From assembly GCF_002234375.1 (NCBI RefSeq), contig NZ_NMQV01000039.1, positions 1 through 64,000 of the forward strand: a stretch of DNA of 64,000 bases, given 5' to 3'. The DNA is from Pseudomonas fluvialis. Lineage in GTDB: Bacteria; Pseudomonadota; Gammaproteobacteria; Pseudomonadales; Pseudomonadaceae. The notes beneath the pieces are model-generated. The model did not search any database. It was not told the DNA's origin and worked only from the letters and a program-made list of their open reading frames with translations. The translations under genes were made by a program, and so were the position numbers. This document shows, in pieces, positions 43,101-54,384 of the stretch (position 1 is its first letter; every line of letters starts with the position of its first letter).

Positions 43101-43598
43101 GCCGCGCACGGCGAACTCACCGTGCTCGTAGACGGTGTCCACGCAGCGGTAGCCCGCGGCCTCCAGGCGCGCGCGCATCTCCTCGACATCGAGCTTCTGG
43201 CCGACGTCCAGCAGCAGGCCCGAACCGAGCAGGAAGCGGGTCGGCGCCAGGCGATGCAGGGCGGTGGCGATCGGTACCACCAGCACGCCGTGCTTGATCT
43301 CCGGCAGGCGGTAGAGGGTGGCGATGCGCTGGGAGATGATGTCCTGGTGCGGCGAGAAGACGTCGTAGGGCAGGGTTTCCCAGTCGGGGAAGTGCAGCAC
43401 CGGGAGGTCGGGGGCGAAGAACGCCAGTTCTTCCTGCAGGCGCTCGGCGCTTTGGCTATCGGCGGTCAGCAGCAGGGTGAAGCGTTTGGCGGCGCTGGCC
43501 GCCTCGGCCACGGCCAGGCTTAGCGCGGCGCCGGGCAGGTTGCCCCAGTGCTGTTTGCCGGCGGCGGCGGGAAGTTTGGGTAGGCGCAGAACGGACAC
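40161..43598 (-). CDS. mfd: Transcription-repair coupling factor Mfd
   Basis: Removes RNA polymerase stalled at DNA lesions and recruits UvrA. 1145 residues from the GTG at 43598 (SVLRLPKLP). Domains: UvrB-homology N-terminus (1-350), RNA polymerase interaction domain (about 470-540), SF2 translocase with CGDVGFGKTEVAMRAAF (about 630) and DEEHRFGVRQKE (about 735), the TRG motif and a C-terminal UvrA-binding domain. A TTG seven codons upstream is possible. The very long open frame on the opposite strand is a composition effect. Confidence 0.97.
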   Translation of the reverse strand: MSVLRLPKLPAAAGKQHWGNLPGAALSLAVAEAASAAKRFTLLLTADSQSAERLQEELAFFAPDLPVLHFPDWETLPYDVFSPHQDIISQRIATLYRLPEIKHGVLVVPIATALHRLAPTRFLLGSGLLLDVGQKLDVEEMRARLEAAGYRCVDTVYEHGEFAVRGALIDLFPMGSETPYRIDLFDDEIETLRTFDPETQRSVDKVESIRLLPAREFPLEKKAVTDFRGRFRERFDVDYRRCPIYQDLASGITPAGIEYYLPLFFEETGTLFDYLPGDTQVFSLPGIEQAAEQFWLDARTRYEDRRVDPERPLLPPADIFLPVEDCFARLKQWPRVVVSQEDVEVGVGRERFDARALPDLAIQAKASEPLAALRRFIEEYPGRVLFCAESAGRREVLLELLARLKLKPLEVANWHEFTASRERLAICIAPLDEGLLLDQIALIAESPLFGQRVMQRRRREKSRDGGDNVIKNLTELREGAPVVHIDHGVGRYLGLVTMEFDGQAAEFLALMYAEEAKLYVPVASLHLIARYTGSDDALAPLHRLGSETWQKAKRKAAEQVRDVAAELLDIYARRAAREGHAFRDPAVDYATFSAGFPFEETPDQQAAIDAVRADMLAGKPMDRLVCGDVGFGKTEVAMRAAFIAVHSGKQVAVLVPTTLLAQQHYNSFRDRFADWPVTVEVMSRFKTAKEVNEAVAKLAEGKIDIVIGTHKLLQDDVRFKDLGLCIIDEEHRFGVRQKEQLKALRSEVDILTLTATPIPRTLNMAVSGMRDLSIIATPPARRLSVRTFVLEQQDSVIKEALLRELLRGGQVYYLHNDVKTIEKCAADLQALVPEARVGIGHGQMHERELERVMSDFYHKRFNVLVASTIIETGIDVPSANTILIERADKFGLAQLHQLRGRVGRSHHQAYAYLLTPPRKGMTEDAQKRLEAIANAQDLGAGFVLATHDLEIRGAGELLGDGQSGQIQAVGFTLYMEMLERAVKAIRKGEQPNLEQPLGGGPEVNLRVPALIPDDYLPDVHTRLILYKRIASAADEDGLKELQVEMIDRFGLLPEPTKNLMRLTLLKLQAEKLGIKKIDAGPQGGRLEFAADTCVDPLVLIKLIQSQPNRYKFEGATLFKFQVPMERGEERFNTLEALLDRLTVSS

Positions 43599-43758
43599 GG
43601 GTGGTTCGACCCCAGGCAAATGGAGCGGCGATTGTAGCGAGCGTTCCCGCGTGGCGCACGGGCAGCGTGCCGTCTGGCGCAGCGGATTGCCCGGCAGGTA
43701 TGGGTGCGGGCATAATGTAGCCCCTTTTTTCAGCCCCTACATGTGGAAGGTATTGCCC

Positions 43759-45207
43759 GTGACTCAGAAGCCCGACCAGTGTCTCGGTGAATGGATCGAT
43801 CGTGAAGCGCTTGCTGAAGCGATGATTCCGCTGATTGGCCAGCTGTACCGCAATAACAATGTGGTGACCTCGATCTACGGCCGTGGCCTGATCAACCGTT
43901 CGGTTATCGATATCCTCAAGGCGCATCGCTTCGCCCGTCATCGCCTGGCTGATCAGGCTGAGCTGTCGGTGCATGACACCTTCCCGATGCTCAAGGCGAT
44001 GAGCGAACTCAAGCTGGGTGCTGCTTCGGTCGACCTGGGCAAGCTGGCCGGCAAGTTCAAGGCCGAGGGCAATGGCCGCAGCGTCGAGCAGTTCGTCAAG
44101 GACGAACTGGCTGTCGTGGTCGGTCAGCAAGGCGTGAACAAGCGTCAGGGTACCGATGTGGTGCTTTACGGCTTCGGTCGTATTGGTCGCCTGCTGGCGC
44201 GCATTCTGGTCGAGAAGACCGGTGGTGGCGACGGCCTGCGTCTGCGCGCCATCGTGGTGCGCAAAGGCGCCGAGAATGATCTGGTCAAGCGTGCCAGCCT
44301 GCTGCGTCGTGATTCGGTACATGGTCCGTTCAACGGCACCATCACCATCGATGAAGCCAGCAACACCATTACCGCCAACGGCAACCTGATCCAGGTGATC
44401 TACTCCAACGATCCGGCGTCCATCGACTACACCCAGTACGGCATCAACAATGCCCTGCTGGTCGACAACACCGGCAAATGGCGTGACGCCGAGGGCCTGG
44501 GCCAGCACCTGAAGTGCCCGGGTATCGACCGCGTGGTGCTCACCGCTCCGGGCAAGGGCGCGCTGAAGAACATCGTGCATGGCATCAACCATGGCGATAT
44601 CAGCGCCGATGACAAGATCATCTCCGCGGCGTCCTGCACCACCAACGCCATCGTGCCGGTGCTCAAGGCGGTGAATGACCAGTACGGTATCGTCAACGGT
44701 CATGTCGAAACCGTTCACTCGTACACCAACGACCAGAACCTGATCGACAACTTCCACAAGGGCAGTCGTCGTGGCCGCAGCGCCGCGCTGAACATGGTGA
44801 TCACCGAGACCGGTGCTGCTACTGCCGCTGCCAAGGCCCTGCCGGTGCTGAAAGGCAAGCTGACCGGCAACGCCATTCGCGTGCCGACGCCGAACGTGTC
44901 CATGGCCATTCTCAACCTGAACCTGGAGAAGGCCTGCACTCGCGAAGAGATCAACGAGTACTTGCGCCAGATGGCCATGCACTCGGATCTGCAGAAGCAG
45001 ATCGACTTCGTCAGCTCGCAGGAAGTGGTATCCACCGACTTCGTCGGCTCGCGTCACGCCGGTGTGGTCGATGCCGAAGCCACCATTGCCAACGACAATC
45101 GCGTGGTGCTCTACGTGTGGTACGACAACGAGTTCGGCTACAGTTGCCAGGTGGTACGCGTGATGGAAGACATGGCTGGGGTCAACCCGCCGGCCTTCCC
45201 GCGCTGA
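43759..45207 (+). CDS. gap: Glyceraldehyde-3-phosphate dehydrogenase with long N-terminal extension
   Basis: Type I GAPDH interconverting glyceraldehyde-3-phosphate and 1,3-bisphosphoglycerate. 482 residues, about 140 longer than typical GAPDH. The Rossmann loop GFGRIGR is at 138-144; catalytic Cys293 in SAASCTTNA and His320 in HSYTND are intact. The N-terminal 130 residues are helical and not part of the classical fold, as known for the long GAPDH of this place in pseudomonads. The GTG at 43759 has GGAAGG at good distance; an ATG six codons earlier (43741) has no SD. Confidence 0.95.
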   Translation: MTQKPDQCLGEWIDREALAEAMIPLIGQLYRNNNVVTSIYGRGLINRSVIDILKAHRFARHRLADQAELSVHDTFPMLKAMSELKLGAASVDLGKLAGKFKAEGNGRSVEQFVKDELAVVVGQQGVNKRQGTDVVLYGFGRIGRLLARILVEKTGGGDGLRLRAIVVRKGAENDLVKRASLLRRDSVHGPFNGTITIDEASNTITANGNLIQVIYSNDPASIDYTQYGINNALLVDNTGKWRDAEGLGQHLKCPGIDRVVLTAPGKGALKNIVHGINHGDISADDKIISAASCTTNAIVPVLKAVNDQYGIVNGHVETVHSYTNDQNLIDNFHKGSRRGRSAALNMVITETGAATAAAKALPVLKGKLTGNAIRVPTPNVSMAILNLNLEKACTREEINEYLRQMAMHSDLQKQIDFVSSQEVVSTDFVGSRHAGVVDAEATIANDNRVVLYVWYDNEFGYSCQVVRVMEDMAGVNPPAFPR

Positions 45208-45270
45208 GTGTCTGGCAGGGGCGGCTAACCTGCTTCGGCGGTTGTGCGGCCCCTGGCTGGCGTGAAAAGA

Positions 45271-45296
45271 AACGGGGGCTGCGGCTCCCGTTTTTC
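45271..45296 (+). terminator. GAPDH terminator
   Basis: AACGGGGGC-TGCG-GCTCCCGTT stem-loop (one G-T pair) followed by TTTT, 63 bases after the gap stop. Confidence 0.88.
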
Positions 45297-45377
45297 GTTG
45301 AGGTCTCTCGTGGGTGATCCCCAAGGGAGCGGTTTTTCACCGGGCACTACCCGTGCCAGGTTCTACAGGTACTGACA

Positions 45378-46763
45378 ATGGATACTTCCATGCAGGGTGG
45401 CGAGCTCAAGCGCGGCTTGCAGAATCGCCATATCCAGCTGATCGCCCTGGGTGGCGCGATTGGCACCGGGCTGTTTCTCGGCTCTGCCGGCGTGCTGCGT
45501 TCGGCCGGGCCTTCGATGATTCTTGGCTATGCGATTGCCGGTTTCATCGCCTTCCTGATCATGCGTCAACTGGGTGAAATGATCGTCGAAGAGCCGGTCG
45601 CCGGTTCTTTCAGTCACTTTGCGCATAAGTACTGGGGCGGCTACGCCGGCTTTCTGTCCGGTTGGAACTACTGGGTGCTTTATGTGCTGGTAGGCATGGC
45701 CGAGCTGACGGCGGTGGGTAAGTACGTGCAGTTCTGGTGGCCAGAGATTCCTACCTGGGCGACCGCGGCGGCCTTCTTCGTGCTGATCAATGCCATCAAC
45801 CTGACCAATGTGAAGGTGTTTGGCGAAACCGAGTTCTGGTTCGCGCTGATCAAGGTAGTGGCGATCATTGGCATGATCCTGCTGGGGGTGTTCCTGCTGG
45901 TTTCCGGTAAGGGTGGCGAGCAGGCGGCAGTCAGTAACCTGTGGGCGCATGGCGGTTTCTTCCCCAATGGCTGGCAGGGCCTGCTGATGGTCCTGGCGAT
46001 CATCATGTTCTCCTTCGGCGGCTTGGAGTTGGTGGGGATTACTGCGGCAGAAGCCGAAGAGCCGCGCAAGGTCATTCCCAAGGCGATCAATCAGGTGATC
46101 TGGCGGATTCTGATTTTCTATATCGGAGCGCTCAGCGTGCTGCTGATGCTCTATCCCTGGGATCAGTTGCTGGAAACCCTGGGCGCAGCGGGCGATCCCT
46201 ACAGCGGCAGTCCGTTCGTGCAGATCTTCTCGCTGATTGGCAGTGATACGGCGGCGCATCTGCTCAACTTCGTGGTGCTGACGGCGGCACTGTCGGTCTA
46301 CAACAGTGGTGTGTACTGCAATAGTCGCATGCTGTATGCGCTGGCCGAGCAGGGTGACGCACCCAGGTCGCTGATGAAGGTCAACCGCCGTGGGGTCCCG
46401 GTGCTGGCGCTGGGTGTATCGGCGTTGATTACCCTGCTGTGCGTAGTGGTCAACTACCTGGCACCGCAACAGGCTCTGGAGATGCTCATGGCGCTGGTGG
46501 TCGCTTCGCTGGTGATCAACTGGGCGATGATCAGTCTGTCGCACCTGAAGTTTCGCAAAACGCTGCAGGCGCAGGGTGTGCGTCCGCACTTCCGGGCGTT
46601 TTGGTATCCCTTTGCCAACTACCTGTGTCTGGCGTTCGTGGGGCTGATCCTCTGGGTGATGCTGCAGATTCCCGGAATCCACCTGTCGGTCTATGCCATT
46701 CCGCTCTGGCTGCTGCTGCTCGGTTTTTGTTACTGGCTGCGGCAGCGTCGCGGTACTGCCTGA
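45378..46763 (+). CDS. Amino-acid permease (APC family, AroP-like)
   Basis: Inner-membrane amino-acid:proton symporter, 461 residues with about 12 hydrophobic helices. The amino-acid transporter family signature is clear: LKRGLQNRHIQLIALGGAIG (about 10-29), LRSAGPSMILGYAI and MRQLGEM. Closest in feel to aromatic amino-acid permease AroP/PheP; substrate not provable from sequence. An alternative start at the fifth residue (ATG 45390) is possible. Followed by a terminator. Confidence 0.93.
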   Translation: MDTSMQGGELKRGLQNRHIQLIALGGAIGTGLFLGSAGVLRSAGPSMILGYAIAGFIAFLIMRQLGEMIVEEPVAGSFSHFAHKYWGGYAGFLSGWNYWVLYVLVGMAELTAVGKYVQFWWPEIPTWATAAAFFVLINAINLTNVKVFGETEFWFALIKVVAIIGMILLGVFLLVSGKGGEQAAVSNLWAHGGFFPNGWQGLLMVLAIIMFSFGGLELVGITAAEAEEPRKVIPKAINQVIWRILIFYIGALSVLLMLYPWDQLLETLGAAGDPYSGSPFVQIFSLIGSDTAAHLLNFVVLTAALSVYNSGVYCNSRMLYALAEQGDAPRSLMKVNRRGVPVLALGVSALITLLCVVVNYLAPQQALEMLMALVVASLVINWAMISLSHLKFRKTLQAQGVRPHFRAFWYPFANYLCLAFVGLILWVMLQIPGIHLSVYAIPLWLLLLGFCYWLRQRRGTA

Positions 46764-46799
46764 AGCGCGTTGCAAGGCTTGATCCGCCTTGTGCGGATG

Positions 46800-46829
46800 A
46801 ACGCCCCGTCGTCTGTGCGGGGCGTTTTC
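46800..46829 (+). terminator. Terminator of the amino-acid permease gene
   Basis: AACGCCCCG / CGGGGCGTT, 9-bp stem with a 9-base loop, followed by TTC. Confidence 0.85.
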
Positions 46830-46913
46830 GCGCGTGTTGCGTGGGGCTCAAATTCCTCGGTATTGCTGCGCTAGCCTGGTCTCTGGCGAAATGCAGCAAG
46901 ATCTTTGATAGGC

Positions 46914-46927
46914 ATGATTTGGATCAT
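46914..46927 (+). promoter_or_regulatory. FNR/ANR-like dyad upstream of nqrA
   Basis: ATGAT-TTGG-ATCAT, a perfect inverted repeat with the TGAT-N4-ATCA core of FNR/ANR boxes but A/T swapped at the outer positions. It lies about 130 bp before the TATAAT at 47059, far for classical activation, so functional meaning is uncertain. Confidence 0.35.
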
Positions 46928-47180
46928 TCCCTGGTGGGCGCTTTGTCTGTTATGGGGATGACAATATGTCGCACATAAAGGGCTTGAACCTTCCGGCGAG
47001 TCTGTCTTTTCGGGCAGAAAAAGCACTGTCTCGGGTGGCCAGTTAGGGTGCCCGCCTCTATAATCCGAGGGTTTTTTGCTCCGGGTCCCGCGGTTGTCTG
47101 TGGTGTCATCCCGTCAGGATGCGCCCTTGCCAACATGCAAGCGACGACCTGACCCGGGAAAAGTTCACAACAGTGATTAG

Positions 47181-48527
<1,347 letters not shown>

Positions 48528-48530
48528 GCC

Positions 48531-49742
48531 ATGGGGATTCGTCAGTTCCTCGACAAGATCGAACACAACTTCGAGAAGGGGGGCAAGTACCAGAACTGGT
48601 ATGCGCTCTACGAAGCCGTCGATACCTTCTTCTATCGTCCGGGTAGCGTAACCAAGACAACGGCCCATGTGCGTGACGGCATTGACCTCAAGCGCATGAT
48701 GATTACCGTTTGGTTGTGTACCTTCCCGGCGATGTTCTTCGGTATGTGGAACATCGGCTTCCAGGCCAACAGCATCTTTGCCAGTAATCCCGAGTTGTTG
48801 GCGGCACAGGACGGCTGGCGCTTCGGCCTGGTCGGTGCGCTGGCAGGATTCGATGCCGGCAGCCTGTGGGACAACCTGATCCAGGGTGCTGCCTACTTCC
48901 TGCCGGTGTACCTGACGGCGTTTATCGTGGGTGGTTTCTGGGAAGTCTTGTTTGCCTCGATTCGCAAGCACGAAGTCAACGAAGGTTTCTTCGTAACCTC
49001 GATCCTGTTTGCCCTGATTCTGCCGCCGAGCATTCCGCTGTGGCAGGTAGCGCTGGGCATCAGCTTCGGCGTGGTGATCGGCAAGGAAGTGTTTGGTGGT
49101 ACCGGCAAGAACTTCCTCAACCCGGCCCTTACGGGTCGTGCCTTCCTGTTCTTTGCCTACCCGGCGCAGATGTCCGGTGACATGGTATGGACGGCCGTCG
49201 ACGGCTTTGCTGGCGCTACTGCGCTGAGCCTGGCTGCGGCGGGGGGTATCGAGAACGTGATTGGCCAAGGCATCAGCTGGAGCCAGGCGTTCATCGGTAC
49301 CGTGCAGGGCTCGATGGGTGAGACCAGCACGTTGGCCATTCTTATCGGTGGTTTCTTCCTGCTGCTGACCCGTATCGCGGCCTGGCGCATTGTCGCCGGG
49401 GTGATGATTGGCATGGTGGGGCTGTCGACGCTGTTCAACCTGATCGGCTCCGACAGCAATCCGATGTTCGCCATGCCCTGGTATTGGCACCTGGTCGTCG
49501 GCGGTTTCGCCTTCGGCATGATCTTCATGGCCACTGATCCGGTGTCGGCGTCCATGACCAATACCGGCAAGTGGTTCTTCGGCGCACTGATCGGGGTGAT
49601 GGTGGTATTGATCCGTGTGGTCAACCCGGCCTTCCCCGAGGGCATGATGCTGGCGATTCTGTTCGCCAACCTGTTTGCCCCGCTGATCGACCATTTCGTC
49701 ATTCAGGCCAATATCAAGCGGAGGCTGGCACGCAATGTCTAG
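48531..49742 (+). CDS. nqrB: Na+-translocating NADH:quinone reductase subunit B
   Basis: Integral membrane subunit that holds riboflavin and a covalently bound FMN. 403 residues with about 10 hydrophobic helices. The flavinylation motif DGFAGATAL places the FMN threonine at T230. Na+-translocation and quinone-site residues are assumed from the family. Its end overlaps nqrC by eight bases. Confidence 0.97.
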   Translation: MGIRQFLDKIEHNFEKGGKYQNWYALYEAVDTFFYRPGSVTKTTAHVRDGIDLKRMMITVWLCTFPAMFFGMWNIGFQANSIFASNPELLAAQDGWRFGLVGALAGFDAGSLWDNLIQGAAYFLPVYLTAFIVGGFWEVLFASIRKHEVNEGFFVTSILFALILPPSIPLWQVALGISFGVVIGKEVFGGTGKNFLNPALTGRAFLFFAYPAQMSGDMVWTAVDGFAGATALSLAAAGGIENVIGQGISWSQAFIGTVQGSMGETSTLAILIGGFFLLLTRIAAWRIVAGVMIGMVGLSTLFNLIGSDSNPMFAMPWYWHLVVGGFAFGMIFMATDPVSASMTNTGKWFFGALIGVMVVLIRVVNPAFPEGMMLAILFANLFAPLIDHFVIQANIKRRLARNV

Positions 49743-50505
49743 TCAAAAAGAATCCACCGTCCGTACGCTGACGGTGGCGGTTCTGGTGTGCCTGGTGTGC
49801 TCGGTATTCGTCGCCGGCGCGGCCATTGCCCTGAAACCGACACAAATCGAGAACCGTGTCCTCGACAAGCAGCGCAGTATCCTCAGCATCGCTGGCCTCG
49901 GTCAGCCGGGGATGTCGGCACGCGAGGTCAAGGCGCTGTACAAGAGCAGCATCAAGGCCCGCATTGTCGACCTGCAGACGGGTAAGTTCAGCGACGCACA
50001 AAACGTTGCGACCTTCGACCCGCTCAAGGCAGCCAAGGATCCCAAACTGTCCAAGGTTCTTCCGGGTGGTGAGGATATTGCCGGTATCAAGCGTCAGGAA
50101 CGCTACAGCACGGTTTACATGGTAGAGAAAGACGGTCAGCTGGAAACGCTGATTCTGCCGGTGCGTGGCTATGGGCTGTGGTCGACCCTGTACGGTTTCA
50201 TGGCCATCAAGGGTGATCTGAATACCGTGGTTGGCATGGGTTTCTACCAGCATGGGGAAACTCCCGGCCTGGGCGGCGAAGTAGACAATCCGAAGTGGAA
50301 GGGCCTGTGGCCTGGCAAGACCCTGTTCGATGCCGATGGCAAACTGGCCGTTGGCGTTGTCAAGGGGGCTCAGGGTGACCACCAGGTGGACTCCCTGGCC
50401 GGGGCCACGTTGACCAGTAATGGTGTCCACAATCTGTTGCAGTTCTGGCTTGGCCAGAGCGGCTTCGGTCCCTTCATCGCCCATCTGCGTGCAGGGGAGG
50501 CTTGA
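49735..50505 (+). CDS. nqrC: Na+-translocating NADH:quinone reductase subunit C
   Basis: Membrane-anchored periplasmic subunit with covalent FMN, homologous to RnfG. 256 residues: one N-terminal helix (about 11-33) and an FMN-binding domain with LAGATLTS, placing the FMN threonine at T225. ApbE, encoded three genes on, attaches this FMN. The ATG lies inside the end of nqrB. Confidence 0.97.
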   Translation: MSSQKESTVRTLTVAVLVCLVCSVFVAGAAIALKPTQIENRVLDKQRSILSIAGLGQPGMSAREVKALYKSSIKARIVDLQTGKFSDAQNVATFDPLKAAKDPKLSKVLPGGEDIAGIKRQERYSTVYMVEKDGQLETLILPVRGYGLWSTLYGFMAIKGDLNTVVGMGFYQHGETPGLGGEVDNPKWKGLWPGKTLFDADGKLAVGVVKGAQGDHQVDSLAGATLTSNGVHNLLQFWLGQSGFGPFIAHLRAGEA

Positions 50506-50507
50506 TC

Positions 50508-51175
50508 ATGTCGCAACCAACCATCAAGGAAGTTCTGCTTAATCCGATTTTCAACAACAACCCGATCGGCCTGCAGATTCTCGGTATCTGTTCCGCTCTG
50601 GCGGTTACCTCCAACCTCAAGACAGCACTGGTGATGTCGCTAGCGCTGACCCTGGTGACCGGCTTCTCCAACCTGTTCATCTCGATGATCCGCAGCCAGA
50701 TCCCCAGCTCGATCCGCATGATCGTGCAGATGGTGATCATCGCTTCATTGGTGATCGTGGTTGATCAGGTGCTCAAGGCCTATGCCTACTCGCTGTCCAA
50801 ACAGCTGTCGGTCTTCGTCGGCCTGATCATCACCAACTGCATCGTGATGGGCCGTGCTGAAGCCTTTGCCATGCAGAACCCGCCGGTACTGTCGTTCTTC
50901 GACGGTATCGGTAACGGTCTGGGCTACAGTGCCATGTTGATCGTGCTGGGAACCGTGCGTGAGCTGTTTGGCGCCGGCAAGCTGCTGGGCTACGAGATCA
51001 TCCCGGTAGTCAATGATGGTGGCTGGTATCAGCCCAATGGTCTGTTGCTGTTGCCACCTTCGGCGTTCTTCCTGATTGGCCTGATCATCTGGGCATTGCG
51101 CAGCTGGAAAAAGGATCAACTGGAAAAGCCGGCTTTCCGCATGGCACCGCATGTCTCGGATAAGGAGGCTTACTA

Positions 51176-51176
<1 letters not shown>
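50508..51176 (+). CDS. nqrD: Na+-translocating NADH:quinone reductase subunit D
   Basis: Integral membrane subunit, homologous to RnfE. 222 residues, six hydrophobic helices; [21 protein letters not shown] is diagnostic, with the conserved Cys of the membrane 2Fe-2S site shared with NqrE. The ATG at 50508 (GGGGAGG upstream) is preferred to a TTG two codons earlier. Overlaps nqrE by one base (TAATG). Confidence 0.96.
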
Positions 51177-51784
<608 letters not shown>

Positions 51785-51799
51785 GGAACGGGTGAGCAT

Positions 51800-53026
51800 A
51801 TGATCAACTTTGAAATTTTTCTTGCCATCGGCATGTTCACCGCCATTGTCCTGGCGTTGGTGCTGGTGATCCTGGTTGCACGTGCCAAGCTGGTATCCAG
51901 TGGTGATGTGACCATCGAGATCAATGGCGAAAAAACCATTACTGTTCCTGCGGGGGGTAAGCTGCTGCAGACCCTGGCAGATAACAGCATCTTCCTGTCT
52001 TCTGCCTGTGGTGGTGGCGGTACCTGCGCGCAGTGCAAGTGCGTAGTCGAGTCGGGTGGTGGCGAAATGCTGCCGACCGAGGAGTCGCACTTCACCAAGC
52101 GCGAGGCCAAGGCCGGCTGGCGCCTGTCCTGTCAGACCCCGGTCAAGCAGAACATGAAGATCGAGGTGCCGGAAGAAGTCTTCGGCGTGAAGAAGTGGGA
52201 ATGCACGGTGGAATCCAACCCCAACGTGGCCACCTTCATCAAGGAGCTGACTCTCAAGCTGCCGGAAGGCGAGAACGTCGACTTCCGCGCCGGTGGTTAT
52301 GTGCAGCTGGAGTGCCCGCCGCATGTGGTCAACTACAAGGACTTCGATATCCAGCCGGAATACCGCGGCGACTGGGACAAGTTCAACATGTGGCGCTACG
52401 TGTCCAAAGTCGACGAGACGGTGATTCGTGCCTACTCGATGGCGAACTATCCGGAAGAGCGCGGCCTGGTCAAGTTCAATATCCGTATTGCTTCGCCGCC
52501 CCCCGGCAAGGATGAGATTCCGCCGGGCAAGATGTCGTCTTATGTGTTCAGCCTCAAACCGGGCGACAAGATCACTGTGTACGGTCCCTTTGGTGAGTTC
52601 TTTGCCAAGGATACCGACAACGAGATGGTGTTCATTGGTGGCGGTGCCGGTATGGCGCCGATGCGTTCGCACATCTTCGACCAGCTCAAGCGTTTGAAAT
52701 CCAAGCGTAAGATCAGCTTCTGGTACGGTGCGCGCTCCATGCGCGAAGCGTTCTATGTCGAGGAATATGACCAGCTGCAGGCCGAGAACGACAACTTCAA
52801 GTGGCATTTGGCGCTGTCTGATCCGCAGCCCGAGGACAACTGGAATGGTCTGACTGGTTTCATCCACAACGTGCTGTACGAGAACTACCTGCGTGATCAT
52901 CCGGCACCGGAAGATTGCGAGTTCTACATGTGCGGCCCGCCCATGATGAACGCAGCGGTCATCAAGATGTTGCTGGACCTGGGTGTAGAGCGCGAGAACA
53001 TTCTGCTGGACGACTTCGGCGGCTGA
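51800..53026 (+). CDS. nqrF: Na+-translocating NADH:quinone reductase subunit F
   Basis: Electron-entry subunit that oxidises NADH. 408 residues: one N-terminal helix (about 4-27), a 2Fe-2S ferredoxin domain with C70, C76, C79 and C111, an FAD domain with RAYSMANY near 213, and a C-terminal NAD domain with [12 protein letters not shown] (about 280) and MCGPPMM. Complete for activity. Confidence 0.97.
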   Translation: MINFEIFLAIGMFTAIVLALVLVILVARAKLVSSGDVTIEINGEKTITVPAGGKLLQTLADNSIFLSSACGGGGTCAQCKCVVESGGGEMLPTEESHFTKREAKAGWRLSCQTPVKQNMKIEVPEEVFGVKKWECTVESNPNVATFIKELTLKLPEGENVDFRAGGYVQLECPPHVVNYKDFDIQPEYRGDWDKFNMWRYVSKVDETVIRAYSMANYPEERGLVKFNIRIASPPPGKDEIPPGKMSSYVFSLKPGDKITVYGPFGEFFAKDTDNEMVFIGGGAGMAPMRSHIFDQLKRLKSKRKISFWYGARSMREAFYVEEYDQLQAENDNFKWHLALSDPQPEDNWNGLTGFIHNVLYENYLRDHPAPEDCEFYMCGPPMMNAAVIKMLLDLGVERENILLDDFGG

Positions 53027-53027
53027 C

Positions 53028-54047
53028 ATGTTCCCACGCTGGTTTGGCCCTCTCGCTGCCGTCGTCCTGACGGCGGCAACCCTGGCAGGCTGCTCCGACA
53101 CCCTGGAGCAGTTTGCCGGGCCGACCATGGGCAGTACCTACTCGATCAAATACGTGCGCAGTTCGCAGGCGCCGACGGTCGGGGAGGTGCGTGCCGCGGT
53201 CGACGACATTCTTTCCACGCTTGATCGACAAGTGTCTACCTACCGTAGCGACTCCGACCTGCAGCGCTTCAATGCGTTGCCAGCAGGGCAGTGCCTGGCT
53301 ATGCCGCCAAGCGTTGTGCAGCTGACCGCCTTCGGGCAGAGCCTGGCGCAACGCAGCGCAGGAGCGTTCGACCTGACCCTGGAGCCTTTGCTCAATCTAT
53401 GGGGCTTCGGCCCGCAGTCGCGTGGCCAGCAGGTGCCGGATGCGGCAGCGATTGCCGGTGTTCTGCAACAGATTGGCTTGCAGCATGTGCGTATCGAGGG
53501 TGAGCAGCTGTGCAAGGATATTGACCTGCAACTGGAGTTCAACAGCATTGCCGCCGGTTATGCCGTTGATCAGGTATCTGCCTACCTGCGTAGCCAGGGT
53601 ATTCACAACTATCTGGTGGAAATTACCGGCGAGTTGCAGGCCCGTGGTCATAAGCCCGATGGTTCTTCCTGGCGTATCGGTGTCGAAGCACCGCGCGAGG
53701 ATCGCCAGGTGGCCCAGCAGGTACTGAACATCGACGGTTGGTCGGTGTCGACTTCAGGTGACTACCGCAATTACTACGAGGAAAACGGTGTGCGACTGTC
53801 GCATACCCTCGACCCGCGTACCGGACATCCGGTGAGCCATGCCCTGGCGGCGGTCACCGTGCTGCATGAGTCGGCGTTGCAAGCCGATGGCCTGTCTACC
53901 CTGCTCATGGTGCTGGGGCCGGAGCAAGGCCTGGCCTATGCGGAGAAGGAACAACTGGCGGCGTTGTTCGTCAGTCGCGTCAAGGGTGAGTTTGTCTCAC
54001 AGGCGAGTAGTGTGTTTACCCAACGCTTCGCTACAGAGGAGAACTGA
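53028..54047 (+). CDS. apbE: FAD:protein FMN transferase ApbE (lipoprotein)
   Basis: Attaches FMN through a phosphoester bond to threonines of NqrB and NqrC, and in other bacteria also of RnfG/RnfD. 339 residues. A lipoprotein signal with lipobox LAGC (C22) places it in the periplasm, where the FMN sites lie. ApbE-family features: GPTMGSTYSIKY (start of the mature domain), EFNSIAAGYAVD and STSGDYRNYYE with the DPRTGHPV segment. One base after nqrF, so same operon. Confidence 0.96.
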   Translation: MFPRWFGPLAAVVLTAATLAGCSDTLEQFAGPTMGSTYSIKYVRSSQAPTVGEVRAAVDDILSTLDRQVSTYRSDSDLQRFNALPAGQCLAMPPSVVQLTAFGQSLAQRSAGAFDLTLEPLLNLWGFGPQSRGQQVPDAAAIAGVLQQIGLQHVRIEGEQLCKDIDLQLEFNSIAAGYAVDQVSAYLRSQGIHNYLVEITGELQARGHKPDGSSWRIGVEAPREDRQVAQQVLNIDGWSVSTSGDYRNYYEENGVRLSHTLDPRTGHPVSHALAAVTVLHESALQADGLSTLLMVLGPEQGLAYAEKEQLAALFVSRVKGEFVSQASSVFTQRFATEEN

Positions 54048-54049
54048 GC

Positions 54050-54277
54050 ATGACCTGGCTACTGGTTTTTTTGTTTATGCTGCTGGTGGTGCTGGCCATG
54101 GCGGTCGGCGTGATCATGGGGCGCAAGCCGATCGCCGGTTCCTGTGGTGGGATCGCCAATCTGGGCATCGAAAAGGAGTGCTCGATTTGCGGCGGCGTGC
54201 GTGAGAAGTGTGAAGAAGTGAATCGCGACAAATCCGCGCAGCCGGAGGCTCAGGCCTACGACGCGACCAAGCGCTAA
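54050..54277 (+). CDS. nqrM: Na+-NQR maturation factor NqrM
   Basis: Small membrane protein (DUF539) needed to insert iron into the NqrD/NqrE site in Vibrio. 75 residues: one N-terminal helix (about 2-23) and four cysteines in the family pattern, C32 (SCGG), C44 and C47 (CSICGG) and C54. Last gene of the nqr operon, two bases after apbE. Confidence 0.95.
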   Translation: MTWLLVFLFMLLVVLAMAVGVIMGRKPIAGSCGGIANLGIEKECSICGGVREKCEEVNRDKSAQPEAQAYDATKR

Positions 54278-54384
54278 TGGCGCCCGGCTGTCTGCCGGCG
54301 TAGCCTGGCAGCAGCTACCTATAACAATCAGGCGATGCCTGGCTTGTGCCCACAAGGCGCCCGGCATTTCCCCAAGGAGTAAGC

